Assembly (NCBI GenBank): GCA_001029295.1
Contig: LDXJ01000057.1
Span: 124,001 to 188,000, forward strand
Direction of reading: 5' to 3'
DNA length: 64,000 bases
DNA from: Peptococcaceae bacterium CEB3
Lineage (GTDB): Bacteria > Bacillota > Desulfitobacteriia > Desulfitobacteriales > Desulfitobacteriaceae
Below are positions 36,143-45,464 of this stretch, piece after piece; positions within the stretch are counted from its first letter, which is position 1, and the number at the start of each line of letters is the position of its first letter. A program made the position numbers and the translations under genes. The notes under the pieces were generated by a model that was given only the letters and a program-made list of their open reading frames with translations, had not been told where the DNA came from and did not search any database.

Positions 36143-36553
36143 GTGTTTGGTAAAGGGTTGTTTACCGGGTTGGGCATCACGCTGAAGAGGATGCTGGGAC
36201 CGAATATCACGGAGTTCTACCCGGAAGAAATGCCGAATCTCCCTCCCAGGACACGCAGCTCCATGGGACTCGATCCCGAAAAATGTATCTCGTGCAATAT
36301 GTGTGCCAATGCCTGCCCCAACAAAGTGATTACTATTGCCAGTGAGAAAGGGGAAAGCAACAAGAAGGTTCTCAAGTCTTACCGGATGGACGTGGGCCGC
36401 TGCCTGTTCTGCGGGCTTTGCACAGAAGCGTGCCCCACGGGGGCTTTGCATGTCACTCAACAGTTCGAAAATGCCATCTACGATCCGGACGAATTGAAGT
36501 GGGACATGATTGAAAGGGCCGGCAAGTCACGTGGGAGGGGGGAACAGGCATGA
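36143..36553 (+). CDS. nuoI: NADH-quinone oxidoreductase subunit I
   Basis: NuoI is the ferredoxin-like subunit holding clusters N6a and N6b. The 136 residues contain two [4Fe-4S] motifs, CISCNMCANACP and CLFCGLCTEACP. Since NuoEFG are missing here, NuoI is a plausible docking point for a ferredoxin-type donor. GTG 36143 follows ggagggt; the frame opens earlier inside nuoH. Confidence 0.95.
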   Translation: MFGKGLFTGLGITLKRMLGPNITEFYPEEMPNLPPRTRSSMGLDPEKCISCNMCANACPNKVITIASEKGESNKKVLKSYRMDVGRCLFCGLCTEACPTGALHVTQQFENAIYDPDELKWDMIERAGKSRGRGEQA

Positions 36554-37053
36554 GTACTGTCGTTTTCTTCATTTTCGCCATTCTGGCGGTGGCATCCGCC
36601 TGGGGAGTTGTGACTTCGAAAAACATTGTGCACAGCGCCTTCTTTCTGGCGTTGACCTTTGTGGGCGTGGCGGCACTCTATGTCCTTTTGAACGCGGACT
36701 TCATCGCCGCCGTGCAAATACTCGTCTATACGGGTGCTGTATCGATCATGGTCGTTTTTGCGGTCATGCTCACTTTGCGCGGAGACGTCCGGGAAAGCAG
36801 CGAGGAAAATCGCAAGTGGGGTTGGGGTTTGTTTACAGCCGGCCTCTTGTTCGTGGTGATCGCGCTCGTCATCTTGACGAACACGGACTGGCGGATCCTG
36901 GCAGGCCCCTGGACGGTGCAAAATACGGCGGCCTCGTTGTCCAGGCTGCTCTTAACGAGCTACATGATTCCGTTTGAGGCTTCCGCGATTCTTTTGACCA
37001 TTGCTCTCATCGGAGCCGTGATCCTGGCGAAGGGAGTGAAAGAGGACAAATGA
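36550..37053 (+). CDS. nuoJ: NADH-quinone oxidoreductase subunit J
   Basis: NuoJ is a 167-residue membrane subunit with five predicted helices and the conserved [15 protein letters not shown] helix (broken by a pi-bulge in known structures). It overlaps nuoI and nuoK by four bases on each side, indicating translational coupling. Confidence 0.94.
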   Translation: MSTVVFFIFAILAVASAWGVVTSKNIVHSAFFLALTFVGVAALYVLLNADFIAAVQILVYTGAVSIMVVFAVMLTLRGDVRESSEENRKWGWGLFTAGLLFVVIALVILTNTDWRILAGPWTVQNTAASLSRLLLTSYMIPFEASAILLTIALIGAVILAKGVKEDK

Positions 37054-37373
37054 ACTTCAACTTAAGTGTGGGGCTTTCCACTTATCTTTTGGTTGGAGCC
37101 ATGCTATTCTGCCTGGGTTTGTACGGGGTGTTCGCCAAGAAGAACATCGTTGCGGTTCTCATGTCGATTGAGCTGATGCTCAACGCGGTGAATCTCAACT
37201 TTGTGGCGTTCAACCGTTTCCTCGCTGTCAGCAGTGTGGTGGGGCAAGTGGCGGCTCTTTTCGTCATCGTCTTGGCGGCAGCCGAGGTGGCGGTCGGTCT
37301 GGCCCTGGTCATTGCCATTTACAGGACCAGGCATACGACGAACACGGATGAGTTCAATTGGCTGAAATGGTAA
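37050..37373 (+). CDS. nuoK: NADH-quinone oxidoreductase subunit K
   Basis: NuoK is a 107-residue, three-helix MrpC-like subunit. The two conserved membrane glutamates are visible in [13 protein letters not shown] and [12 protein letters not shown]; both are part of the proton pathway. Confidence 0.96.
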   Translation: MNFNLSVGLSTYLLVGAMLFCLGLYGVFAKKNIVAVLMSIELMLNAVNLNFVAFNRFLAVSSVVGQVAALFVIVLAAAEVAVGLALVIAIYRTRHTTNTDEFNWLKW

Positions 37374-37394
37374 CGGAGTCTATGGAGAAGGTAG

Positions 37395-39371
37395 GTGTTC
37401 ACGGAAATGCATTCGCTGTATGAGTGGGCTTGGGTAATACCGGCCTTGCCCTTATTGTCGTTTCTCCTGATTGCTTTCGTCACGAAACGCTCGAAGGGCC
37501 TGTCTGCCGCAGTCTCGATTCTGGCCATACTCTGCGCCTTCGGCTTGGCCATCGCTATCGCCGCGGGGGTGATAGGGTCAGGCTCGGAAATCGTCAAACA
37601 CCCGGTCATCACCAGTATTAACTGGCTTGACATAAGCGGCTTAAAGCTGAATTTCGGCACTGTCGTCGATCCCCTAAGCACGATGATGCTCTTCGTCGTC
37701 GGTCTGGTGGCCTCGATGGTGCAGATTTACTCAGTCGGGTACATGCATGGGGACCGGGGCTGGTCCCGTTACTTTGCCTATCAATCCCTGTTTGCCATGT
37801 CCATGCTGGGACTTGTGATTGCCACGAATCTCTTGGAACTCTTCATCTTCTGGGAGTTGGTCGGGCTGTGTTCCTATCTCCTGATCGGCTTCTGGTATCA
37901 CAAGGTTTCCGCCCGCGAAGCGGCCAAGAAGGCTTTCATGACGACCCGGGTGGGAGATTTCGGGCTTTTGCTCGGCATTCTCTTCCTCTTCAGTAAATAC
38001 GGGACGTTGGATTTCGTCCACCTGGCGGCGCTCATGAACGGCACGGCTCAGGGCCTCGCCTTAGCGGGGGGAGTAGGGTACATCACTCTGACCGCTTTTC
38101 TGCTTTTCGTCGGCCCGATTGGTAAGTCCGGTCAGTTTCCGCTGCATGTCTGGCTGCCGGATGCCATGGAAGGCCCGACTCCCGTGTCGGCTCTCATCCA
38201 CGCGGCCACCATGGTCGTGGCCGGGGTCTTCCTCGTGGCGCGGATTTATTTCATCTTCCAGCACGCCGCGCCGGGGGCTTTGGAATTCGTGGCCGGGCTG
38301 GGAGCGTTTACCGCCATCTTTGCGGCTACGATAGCTATCGCTCAGGATGATATTAAGAGGATCCTCGCTTATTCAACCCTGAGCCAACTGGGGTACATGA
38401 TGTTTGCTTTGGGTGTGGGTTCGCTGACAGCTTCCATGTTTCACCTCATGACCCACGCTTTTTTTAAAGCCCTGATGTTCCTGGGAGCCGGTTCGGTCAT
38501 CCACGCCCTGCATGAGAAACAAAATATCTGGGATATGGGCGGTCTTTGGAAGAAGATGCCGATCACCGGCACGACGTTCGCCATCGGGGTCTTGGCCATC
38601 TCCGGGATTCCGCCTTTCGCCGGTTTCTGGTCCAAAGACGAGATTCTCTCTGCGGCCTTGCAGAACGGTCATCCCATTATTTACGCGGTGGGTCTTTTTA
38701 CGGCGTTCCTGACCGCGTTCTATATGGGTCGCCTTTTCTTCGTCGCTTTCATGGGGCCTGAGAAGAAGGAAAACCATCCGCATGAATCTCCCTATTGGAT
38801 GACGGTCCCTCTCATCATCCTCGCTTTCTTCAGTACGGTCGGAGGCCTGGTCGCTCTGCCTTACCACAACTTCGCCTTCTACGTGCGCAACTACATCTTT
38901 GTCAACGGGGTGGTCAGCTTGGGGACCTTTACGCACGAAGGTATGGCTTGGGGTTTGGCGGGCATCTCCGTGCTTTTCGGGTTAGCCGGTCTTGTCTTGG
39001 CCTACATGACCTATGTGACGCAGACCGTCAAGGCCGAAGCAGTCGCGGCCAGGTTCCCGGGAGTGTACAAACTGCTCAAGAACAAATACTATATCGACGA
39101 AATCTACCTCTGGATCATCCGCAACATCATGGACGGTGTGGGCAAGGTGTTGTACTGGTTTGATATCCACATCATCGACGGAGTTATCAACGGGCTGGCC
39201 CTGATTACCCGGGGCGGAGCGGGCGGCCTGCGCCGGGTGCACACAGGACAGCTGCAGACCTACGCTCTGGTGTTTTTCCTGGCGGTTGTGGTGATTTTCC
39301 TGGCTTACACCATGGGCAGCGGCCAGGTTTCGGCCCTTAATCCGTTAGCAATGCTGGGAGGTGTGAAATAA
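37395..39371 (+). CDS. nuoL: NADH-quinone oxidoreductase subunit L
   Basis: NuoL is the distal antiporter-like proton pump subunit with the long lateral helix. The 658-residue product shows FWELVGLCSYLLIGFW (key glutamate), HAATMVVAGVFLVAR and the discontinuous helices HAFFKALMFLGAGS. The GTG start at 37395 follows gagaagg; ATG 37407 is possible. It overlaps nuoM by one base. Confidence 0.96.
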   Translation: MFTEMHSLYEWAWVIPALPLLSFLLIAFVTKRSKGLSAAVSILAILCAFGLAIAIAAGVIGSGSEIVKHPVITSINWLDISGLKLNFGTVVDPLSTMMLFVVGLVASMVQIYSVGYMHGDRGWSRYFAYQSLFAMSMLGLVIATNLLELFIFWELVGLCSYLLIGFWYHKVSAREAAKKAFMTTRVGDFGLLLGILFLFSKYGTLDFVHLAALMNGTAQGLALAGGVGYITLTAFLLFVGPIGKSGQFPLHVWLPDAMEGPTPVSALIHAATMVVAGVFLVARIYFIFQHAAPGALEFVAGLGAFTAIFAATIAIAQDDIKRILAYSTLSQLGYMMFALGVGSLTASMFHLMTHAFFKALMFLGAGSVIHALHEKQNIWDMGGLWKKMPITGTTFAIGVLAISGIPPFAGFWSKDEILSAALQNGHPIIYAVGLFTAFLTAFYMGRLFFVAFMGPEKKENHPHESPYWMTVPLIILAFFSTVGGLVALPYHNFAFYVRNYIFVNGVVSLGTFTHEGMAWGLAGISVLFGLAGLVLAYMTYVTQTVKAEAVAARFPGVYKLLKNKYYIDEIYLWIIRNIMDGVGKVLYWFDIHIIDGVINGLALITRGGAGGLRRVHTGQLQTYALVFFLAVVVIFLAYTMGSGQVSALNPLAMLGGVK

Positions 39372-40924
39372 TGCCTGCAACTGCTGTTCAGGGCGCGCTC
39401 GCACAATCCCCGCTTTTGCTTTTCGTTTTATTGGCTCCGGTAGTGGCGGCTTTGATCATCGTGTTCCTGCCTAAAGAGGAGACCAAGATGATCAAGATCG
39501 TGGCGGCGATGGGGACCTTTGTGGCGTTGGCGCTCTCGCTCTACCTCTTCTTTGCCTATAACCGGGTGGCCGGAGGAGCCCAATTCACGCTGACTATCCC
39601 CTGGACGAAGGATTTGGGGGTCAACCTCGCCTTCGGAGTGGATGGGATCAGCCTGCCGATGCTGCTCCTGACGAATTTGATTGGGTTCTCGGCCATTTAC
39701 TCCTCTTGGAATGTTGACAAACGCGTGAAAGAGTTTTTTGTCCTGCTGCTCATTCTCATCACCGGGGTTATGGGAACTTTCATCGCGCGCGATTTGTTCA
39801 TTTTCTTCCTCTTCTATGAGATCGTGGTCATCCCGATTTACATCATGGTGATCATCTGGGGGAGTACGAAGCGGGTTACAAAAGAGTATGCGGGCATGAA
39901 GCTGACGATTTACTTGCTCATCGGTTCCGCCTTTCTCCTGGTCGGGCTGATTATGCTCTACCTCCGGGCGGGCTCGCAAGGGCATCCCACCTTCATGTTC
40001 GATCAGTTGGCCCAGCGTCAGTATCTGTACGGGCCCAATTTCCAAAAGATCGTTTTCGGGCTCCTGCTCTTTGGCTTCGGGACTTTGATTTCCATGTTTC
40101 CTTTCCATTCCTGGTCGCCTGACGGTTATGCTGGGGCTCCCACCGCGGTGAGTATGATTCACGCCGGGGTCTTAAAGAAGATCGGAGGCTACGGCCTGAT
40201 TCGTTTGGGCCTGATGGTGCTGCCGATCGGGGCTAAGTTCTGGGCACCGGTCATCGCGGTGCTGGCGGTGAGCGGTGTGCTGTACGCGGCCTTTATCGCT
40301 CTGGCGCAGAAGGATCTCAAGTACGTCATTGGCTACTCTTCCGTCAGCCACATGGGCTATGTCATGCTGGCCATCGCGGCCATGAACACCACGAGTATCA
40401 ACGGGGCTGTGGGAATGATGTTTGCCCATGGGGTGATGTCAGCTCTCTTCTTCTCCATGATCGGCTTCATTTACGAGAAGTCCCATACTCGCAATATTGC
40501 CGACCTGGGAGGGCTGGCCCATCAGATGCCTCGCTTGGCCACAGGGTTCCTGTTGGCCGGAATGGCGTCTCTCGGCCTGCCGAGCACGATCAACTTTATC
40601 TCTGAATTCACCATCTTTATGGGAACCATTAAGGTCTTTCCGGTTTTAGCCATTCTGGGGATCGCGGGTATCATTTTCACCGCGGTCTATACTTTGCGGG
40701 TCATTGCCAACGTCCTTTTTGGGCCGCGCCGCCCGGAATGGGATCATCTGAAGGATCTGCACGGGCCTGAGCTGGTTCCTCTGGTGGTTTTTGTTGTGGT
40801 GATTTTCGCAGCGGGAGTGATTCCCAACCTGGTCTTCGGCTTGGTTAACTCCGGGGTCATCTCCACGGGCCTGGCGAAGGTTTTACAGACGCTGGGTCAG
40901 GTGCAGATTGGAGGGTTGTTCTAA
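39371..40924 (+). CDS. nuoM: NADH-quinone oxidoreductase subunit M
   Basis: NuoM is an antiporter-like pump subunit of 517 residues. The essential glutamate lies in FYEIVVIPIYIMV and the conserved lysine and proline region in FPFHSWSPDGYAGAPTAVS; AQKDLKYVIGYSSVSHMGY is typical. Confidence 0.97.
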   Translation: MPATAVQGALAQSPLLLFVLLAPVVAALIIVFLPKEETKMIKIVAAMGTFVALALSLYLFFAYNRVAGGAQFTLTIPWTKDLGVNLAFGVDGISLPMLLLTNLIGFSAIYSSWNVDKRVKEFFVLLLILITGVMGTFIARDLFIFFLFYEIVVIPIYIMVIIWGSTKRVTKEYAGMKLTIYLLIGSAFLLVGLIMLYLRAGSQGHPTFMFDQLAQRQYLYGPNFQKIVFGLLLFGFGTLISMFPFHSWSPDGYAGAPTAVSMIHAGVLKKIGGYGLIRLGLMVLPIGAKFWAPVIAVLAVSGVLYAAFIALAQKDLKYVIGYSSVSHMGYVMLAIAAMNTTSINGAVGMMFAHGVMSALFFSMIGFIYEKSHTRNIADLGGLAHQMPRLATGFLLAGMASLGLPSTINFISEFTIFMGTIKVFPVLAILGIAGIIFTAVYTLRVIANVLFGPRRPEWDHLKDLHGPELVPLVVFVVVIFAAGVIPNLVFGLVNSGVISTGLAKVLQTLGQVQIGGLF

Positions 40925-40926
40925 CC

Positions 40927-42369
40927 ATGGTGAGTACAGATTTCTTAGCAATCACACCTGAAATCGCGGTCGCTGTCTTGGCGCTCCTTCTTGTGGCGGT
41001 TGCGCTTCTCTTGCCACAGGGGGCTCGCAAAGGGCTGGTTCCCTTGAACGTATTTGGTTTGTTGGGCATCCTTGCCTACACCGTTTATGATTTTTTCTTT
41101 GGCAAGATGGGACCGGTTTTCCAGGGTATGTATTACCATGACCAATTTGCCGATTTCTTCAAGATCCTTTTCTTGACGGCGGCGATTCTGGTCATTCTCT
41201 CGTCCGGCGAGTATGTCCAGAAGTGGCCTGCCCACCGGGGAAATTTCTACGCTCTCTTGACGGCGGCGATCCTGGGTATGATGATCATGGCCAGTGCCGC
41301 GGATCTGCTGACCTTCTATGTCGGCCTGGAGCTCATGACCATTACCTTTTATATCCTGGTGGGGTATTTGCCACATGACGGCCGCTCCTCGGAAGCGGGG
41401 ATGAAGTACCTGGTTCTGGGTGCGTCATCCTCTGCTATCCTGCTGTACGGGATCAGCTTCATCTACGGACTCACGGGCTCCACGCAACTCTCAGGGATCG
41501 GTGCCCAGCTGGGGAGTTCTCTCACCCCGCCCATCATTCTGGCGACAGTTTTCCTGCTGGCGGGTTTGGGCTTCAAGATTTCCTTGGTTCCTTTCCATAT
41601 GTGGGCTCCGGATATTTATGAGGGCGCCCCGACTCCGGTTACGGCTTTTCTGGCGGTAGCCTCCAAGGCCGCGGCTTTCGCCGCCGTGATCCGGATCTAT
41701 CTGGTGACGCTGGAGCATCAGTCCTTCGTCCAAACAGGGGTTGCCTTGCTTTTAATCCTGGCGGCTTTGACGATGATCGTGGGCAATCTGGTCGCCATTC
41801 CGCAGAAAAATATCAAGCGTCTCCTGGCGTTTTCCAGTATCGCGCAAGCGGGTTACTTGATGGTGGGCGTGATTGCCGAATCCGTGGCCGGGGTCAAAGG
41901 GGTTCTCTTCTACGCCATGATCTACGTCTTTGCCAACATGGGTGCTTTTGCGGTGGCCACCTATGTCGGCCAGGCCCAGGGGAGTGACGAAATCCGGGAT
42001 TATGCCGGTCTTTCCCGCCGTTCTCCGTTGGCGGCCGCGGTCATGACGGCCTCAGTACTTTCCTTGGCCGGTATCCCGCCCTTGGCCGGATTCGTGGGCA
42101 AATTCTACCTCTTCTCGGCGGTCATACACCAGGGTTACACCTGGATCGCTTATGTCGGTTTCGTCATGAGTATGGTGTCCGTCTACTATTATCTGTCCGT
42201 CGTCAAGGTGATGTACATGGGTGAGGGGGCGGATTTACCGGATATCCCGGTGCATGGGGCCGCGAAATTCACCATGGTCTTCACCATGCTGATCACACTG
42301 TTCATAGGCCTGTATCCCACACCCTTGGCTCAGATGGCCATCGCCGCGGCGACGAGCCTAGTGAAGTAG
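40927..42369 (+). CDS. nuoN: NADH-quinone oxidoreductase subunit N
   Basis: NuoN is the third antiporter-like pump subunit, 480 residues, with GLELMTITFYILVGY (essential glutamate), PFHMWAPDIYEGAPTPVTA and the Lys-containing QKNIKRLLAFSSIAQAGY. It ends the operon; the terminator lies about 90 bases downstream. Confidence 0.97.
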   Translation: MVSTDFLAITPEIAVAVLALLLVAVALLLPQGARKGLVPLNVFGLLGILAYTVYDFFFGKMGPVFQGMYYHDQFADFFKILFLTAAILVILSSGEYVQKWPAHRGNFYALLTAAILGMMIMASAADLLTFYVGLELMTITFYILVGYLPHDGRSSEAGMKYLVLGASSSAILLYGISFIYGLTGSTQLSGIGAQLGSSLTPPIILATVFLLAGLGFKISLVPFHMWAPDIYEGAPTPVTAFLAVASKAAAFAAVIRIYLVTLEHQSFVQTGVALLLILAALTMIVGNLVAIPQKNIKRLLAFSSIAQAGYLMVGVIAESVAGVKGVLFYAMIYVFANMGAFAVATYVGQAQGSDEIRDYAGLSRRSPLAAAVMTASVLSLAGIPPLAGFVGKFYLFSAVIHQGYTWIAYVGFVMSMVSVYYYLSVVKVMYMGEGADLPDIPVHGAAKFTMVFTMLITLFIGLYPTPLAQMAIAAATSLVK

Positions 42370-42456
42370 GGAGCGGGGCATTCTTTTTATGGTTGGCTGA
42401 CGTCGCCGGGGCGGCATGAGCGTATATATCAAGAAAGAAAAGCTGCTTCAGAAATG

Positions 42457-42497
42457 AAAGGCTGCCTCAGACAGTAAGTTCTGAGGCAGCCTTTGTC
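42457..42497 (+). terminator. Strong terminator after the nuo operon
   Basis: AAAGGCTGCCTCAGA and its exact complement TCTGAGGCAGCCTTT form a 15-bp stem around an 8-base loop. A near copy of the left arm (AAAGCTGCTTCAGA) lies just upstream at about 42439-42452 and could compete for pairing. Confidence 0.85.
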
Positions 42498-42574
42498 AAC
42501 TGCCGGGTCAAAAACCGGTACGGGGCTAATCGAAGCCGATTCGACCGGCGAGAGGGTGGGCGGAGGACGAACGT

Positions 42575-42826
42575 ATGGCTTTGCTAAAGGTTGAAAATCT
42601 GAGCAAGAAATATAACGAGTTTGCCGGGTTGCACGGTCTCGATTTCTGTTTGGAAGAAGGCGAGATCGTGGGACTGGTGGGTCCCAACGGTGCCGGTAAG
42701 AGCACCTCGATCAAGTCTTTACTCGGTCTGATCGAGGCAGACCACGGACACGTCTGGTTTGGGGCAGAGAAGATGCCGATATCCTATCCGGAGGTGAAGC
42801 GGCTGCTGGGGTTTGAACCTTATTGA
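42575..42826 (+). pseudogene. Truncated ABC transporter ATP-binding protein
   Basis: Only the first 83 residues of an ABC ATPase remain: MALLKVENLSKKY, then Walker A LVGPNGAGKSTSIKSLLGL (about residues 35-53). The Q-loop, LSGGQ signature and Walker B are all missing, so it cannot hydrolyse ATP. The reading frame ends at a TGA that overlaps the promoter of the following toxin-antitoxin pair (TTGACA at 42823). This suggests deletion or insertion of that module. No permease partner is present. Confidence 0.85.
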
Positions 42827-42851
42827 CATCATGATAAAACTAAGATAAAAT
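42823..42851 (+). promoter_or_regulatory. Sigma-A promoter of the toxin-antitoxin pair
   Basis: TTGACA and TAAAAT with a 17-base spacer, 33 bases before the antitoxin start. It begins at the stop codon of the truncated ABC gene. Confidence 0.8.
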
Positions 42852-42884
42852 GTCGATAAGGAAACACAGAGGGAGTGCTAAACT

Positions 42885-43151
42885 ATGATTCAAATCAGGC
42901 CGGTTTCTGACTTGAGGAACAAATTTCCCGAGATTGAGAAGATCGTTATAGAGGGAGGACAACCGGTATATTTGACGAAAAACGGTTATGGGACTATGGT
43001 TGTGTTAAGTCTGGAAACTTACGCGGAATTAACAGACGATATAGAATTACGCCTTGATGAGGCCGACAGAGAGGCTGATTTGATCGACGCAAGATATACT
43101 CACGATGAACTCTTTTCGCGTGTGAGGGCAAGAATTCATGCGGGACGGTAA
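42885..43151 (+). CDS. Antitoxin of the Phd/YefM family
   Basis: This 88-residue protein starts MIQIRPVSDLRNKFPEIEK and continues with PVYLTKNGYGTMVVLSLETY, the Phd/YefM DNA-binding fold that represses its own promoter and neutralises the toxin through its C-terminal tail. The base composition is more A/T-rich than the neighbouring genes, as is usual for mobile toxin-antitoxin pairs. It overlaps the toxin gene by 14 bases. Confidence 0.88.
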   Translation: MIQIRPVSDLRNKFPEIEKIVIEGGQPVYLTKNGYGTMVVLSLETYAELTDDIELRLDEADREADLIDARYTHDELFSRVRARIHAGR

Positions 43152-43440
43152 CTACTCGCTGAGATATATTTCCAAGTTCGAAGAAGATCTGAGTGAAATC
43201 GTGGATTATATTACCTTTAAGCTTCATAATCCGGTGAGTGCGATTAATTTGGTCAAGAAAATTGAGAACGCTATAGTTGAAAGATTAGCTTCCCCCTTAG
43301 CGTTTCAACAATTCCCGTCTAATAGAAAAAGGAAAAATCCCTACTATCGAATTTATGTAGGGAATTTTACTGTTTATTATGTGGTTATTCGTGATGTCAT
43401 GGAAGTTAGGAGAGTATTATACAACGGAAGAAATGTCTGA
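43138..43440 (+). CDS. RelE/ParE-superfamily toxin
   Basis: This 100-residue basic protein begins DGNYSLRYISKFEEDLSEIVDYI, the usual N-terminal helix pair of the ParE/RelE fold, and ends with YYRIYVGNFTVYYVVIRD...VRRVLYNGRN, the core beta-strands. Family members either cut mRNA on ribosomes or poison gyrase; the sequence does not decide which. The pairing with a Phd-type antitoxin favours the RelE-like group. Confidence 0.87.
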   Translation: MRDGNYSLRYISKFEEDLSEIVDYITFKLHNPVSAINLVKKIENAIVERLASPLAFQQFPSNRKRKNPYYRIYVGNFTVYYVVIRDVMEVRRVLYNGRNV

Positions 43441-43586
43441 AAACGCAGACTGGGTCAAGTCCCGCACGGCTGCGGGGTGAGACGACAAAAAGCCGAACCC
43501 GTTGTGGAGCGTCACTGATTTCCAGAGCTTGACGTAACTTGCCGGCGGAATGCGTCTAAAGAGTTGGTGAAGGCGGTGATGGCTAT

Positions 43587-44159
43587 TTGCGGGATGAAGA
43601 AGTGATTCAAAGTATTCTTCAGGGGAATGGCGACAAATATGCCGTCATCGTGGAACGCTACCAAACCCGGCTTTACCGGACCGCCTATTACTATAGCCGG
43701 AATGTTGAAGATGCCATGGACCTCACCCAGGAAATCTTCATCAAGGCGTACAATAGTCTGGCCAAGTTCAAGCGCGGTTCCGCTTTTTCCACCTGGCTTT
43801 ACCGGATTGCGGTGAACCACTGTATCGATTGGAGCCGGAAGAAGAGGCCTCAGTGTGAAGAAGACGCCTGCCTGGCGAATCTCGCCAGTGGGGAAAGCAC
43901 CCCCGAGGAATGTCTTCTCCGACAGGAGCGGGCTTCAGAGGTACATAGGGCGCTGGAAAGCCTGCCCGAACATTACCGGACGACCCTTATGCTTTATTAC
44001 TTTGAAGAATTGACGCCCCATCAAATTGCCGATATTTTGGCTATTTCCAAGCGAACGGTGGAAACGAGGCTGCACCGGGGAAGAAAAATGCTGCGGGATA
44101 AAATCCCGCTCAAACTGTCTGGGGGTGTGTTTCATGACTTGTTTTCGCAGTCGGGCTAG
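43587..44159 (+). CDS. RNA polymerase ECF-type sigma factor (SigW-like)
   Basis: This 190-residue group 4 sigma factor has region 2 with VERYQTRLYRTAYYYSRNVEDAMDL and LTQEIFIKAYNSLAKF (-10 recognition), and region 4 with LPEHYRTTLMLYYFEELT and the helix-turn-helix AISKRTVETRLHRGRK. It most likely answers an envelope or redox signal through its anti-sigma partner. The TTG start at 43587 lacks a strong ribosome site, so the true start is uncertain by a few codons. It overlaps the next gene by 26 bases. Confidence 0.92.
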   Translation: MRDEEVIQSILQGNGDKYAVIVERYQTRLYRTAYYYSRNVEDAMDLTQEIFIKAYNSLAKFKRGSAFSTWLYRIAVNHCIDWSRKKRPQCEEDACLANLASGESTPEECLLRQERASEVHRALESLPEHYRTTLMLYYFEELTPHQIADILAISKRTVETRLHRGRKMLRDKIPLKLSGGVFHDLFSQSG

Positions 44160-44634
44160 ATGGCATCGTTATGTCAGGAAGAGTTTGAGTGCGGCGGAAA
44201 TGCGAAAGATGGCGGCACACCTTGAGAAATGTGGCGAATGCCGGGCCAGGCTGGCTGCTATTCAGGAAACAGCGGATTTTCTGGCTGGCGCGCGGGTGGA
44301 CCTGATGCCACCCGGAACCATCAAAATTAACGTAATGGCGGCCATCGATCAAACAAAATACAAGACCGAAACCGGCTTCCCTCGGTTGAGTCAGAGCTCC
44401 AAACAACTGGGATTGAGCCTCTTGGCGGCGGGGCTTATCCTTCTGGCGATTAACCTGCCTCCCGTCGTCCGCAGCCTGGAGAGTGGCAGGATCAGCGATC
44501 CGAACGGGCAAATTGGCAGGCAGATTGAGTTGCCTTTCACCCATCTGGGTGAAGTATTGAGTGTGGCTGTGGAAAAGTTCGGAACGATTAGCTTTGGGCA
44601 AAGCAGCGGACAGCATGCTCGGAGCAGAAACTGA
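44134..44634 (+). CDS. Zinc-type (ZAS) membrane anti-sigma factor
   Basis: This 166-residue protein has an N-terminal anti-sigma domain bearing the ZAS motif H-x3-C-x2-C in HLEKCGECRARL (about residues 29-40). One membrane helix follows (about residues 90-110, LGLSLLAAGLILLAINLPPVV), and then a short outer domain of about 55 residues. It overlaps the ECF sigma gene, the standard arrangement for a cognate pair. ATG 44134 follows ggggg. Confidence 0.88.
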   Translation: MTCFRSRARWHRYVRKSLSAAEMRKMAAHLEKCGECRARLAAIQETADFLAGARVDLMPPGTIKINVMAAIDQTKYKTETGFPRLSQSSKQLGLSLLAAGLILLAINLPPVVRSLESGRISDPNGQIGRQIELPFTHLGEVLSVAVEKFGTISFGQSSGQHARSRN

Positions 44635-44732
44635 GTGCCATTTGGTGAACACTGGAGTACTAAGTGCGAGTATCAGCGAATTAATCTTAATCTATTAAGC
44701 TGAACGAGTTCACTGAAAGAGGAGGAAGAGGG

Positions 44733-45464
44733 ATGAAGTGTCATTATCATTCGACTGAGGAGGCCAACGCTATTTGTGTGAAATGCAAAAATCCAATTTG
44801 TCCGGAATGCACCCTTAAAGTAGATGATACAATAGTTTGCCGAAATTGCGTGCGGGAGAACCTATTTCAGGAACCGGCTCCTCCGGCCAAACAGGAACCG
44901 GTTCCCCGGGCCGAAGAGGCCTTCTGGGAAAAGCTCGCTTTCTTCTGCTTCAGTCTTATCCCCGGGGCCGCTCATATGAATCTGGGGCTCTTCCGGCGTG
45001 GCTTGCAGTTAATGCTCATTGTTCTCGGCACTATTTTCTTGGCCGGCATGTTCAATTTGACCGCCTTGATTCCCGTGGTCATTATTCCGGCGTGGTTTTT
45101 CAGCTTTTTTGAAAGCCACCATCTGAGAAGGCAACTGGAGCAAGGGAAGATTTTGGAGGACAGGGGCTTCTACGCTTCTCAGGCGTTTGACTACAGCTTT
45201 CTGCTGAAGAAAAACCGTTTGCTTGGGGGCATCCTCCTGGTGCTGGGGTTCTTGGGGTTCATGCAGGTTTTGGAGTCGAATCTCATTTACCGCCTTTCGG
45301 GGGAGGTGCAGCGGTACTATTTTTTGCTCAGAGACAGCATCATTCCGCTGGGCCTGATTCTGGTTGGTATTTACCTGATTAGAAAAGGAAAACGGCCGGC
45401 ACCGGCGAAACCACCGGTCGAAGAAGAAGCACCCGGTTCCGGGACGAGTTTAGAGGCGCATTAG
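44733..45464 (+). CDS. B-box-like zinc-ribbon membrane protein
   Basis: This 243-residue protein has a B-box-type zinc finger at the N terminus (CHYHSTEEANAICVKCKNPI, then CPECTLKVDDTIVCRNC; eight Cys/His). A short Pro-rich linker follows, then four or five membrane helices (about residues 70-230) and a Pro/Glu-rich tail. Such proteins are common in clostridia, often next to ECF or anti-sigma genes. It lies about 100 bases after the anti-sigma factor and may be in the same regulon. Function is unknown. Confidence 0.75.
   Translation: MKCHYHSTEEANAICVKCKNPICPECTLKVDDTIVCRNCVRENLFQEPAPPAKQEPVPRAEEAFWEKLAFFCFSLIPGAAHMNLGLFRRGLQLMLIVLGTIFLAGMFNLTALIPVVIIPAWFFSFFESHHLRRQLEQGKILEDRGFYASQAFDYSFLLKKNRLLGGILLVLGFLGFMQVLESNLIYRLSGEVQRYYFLLRDSIIPLGLILVGIYLIRKGKRPAPAKPPVEEEAPGSGTSLEAH

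Noticed and set aside
43461-43476. Terminator after the RelE-type toxin gene
   Set aside because: CCCGCA-CGGC-TGCGGG forms a 6-bp stem but lacks any T-run.
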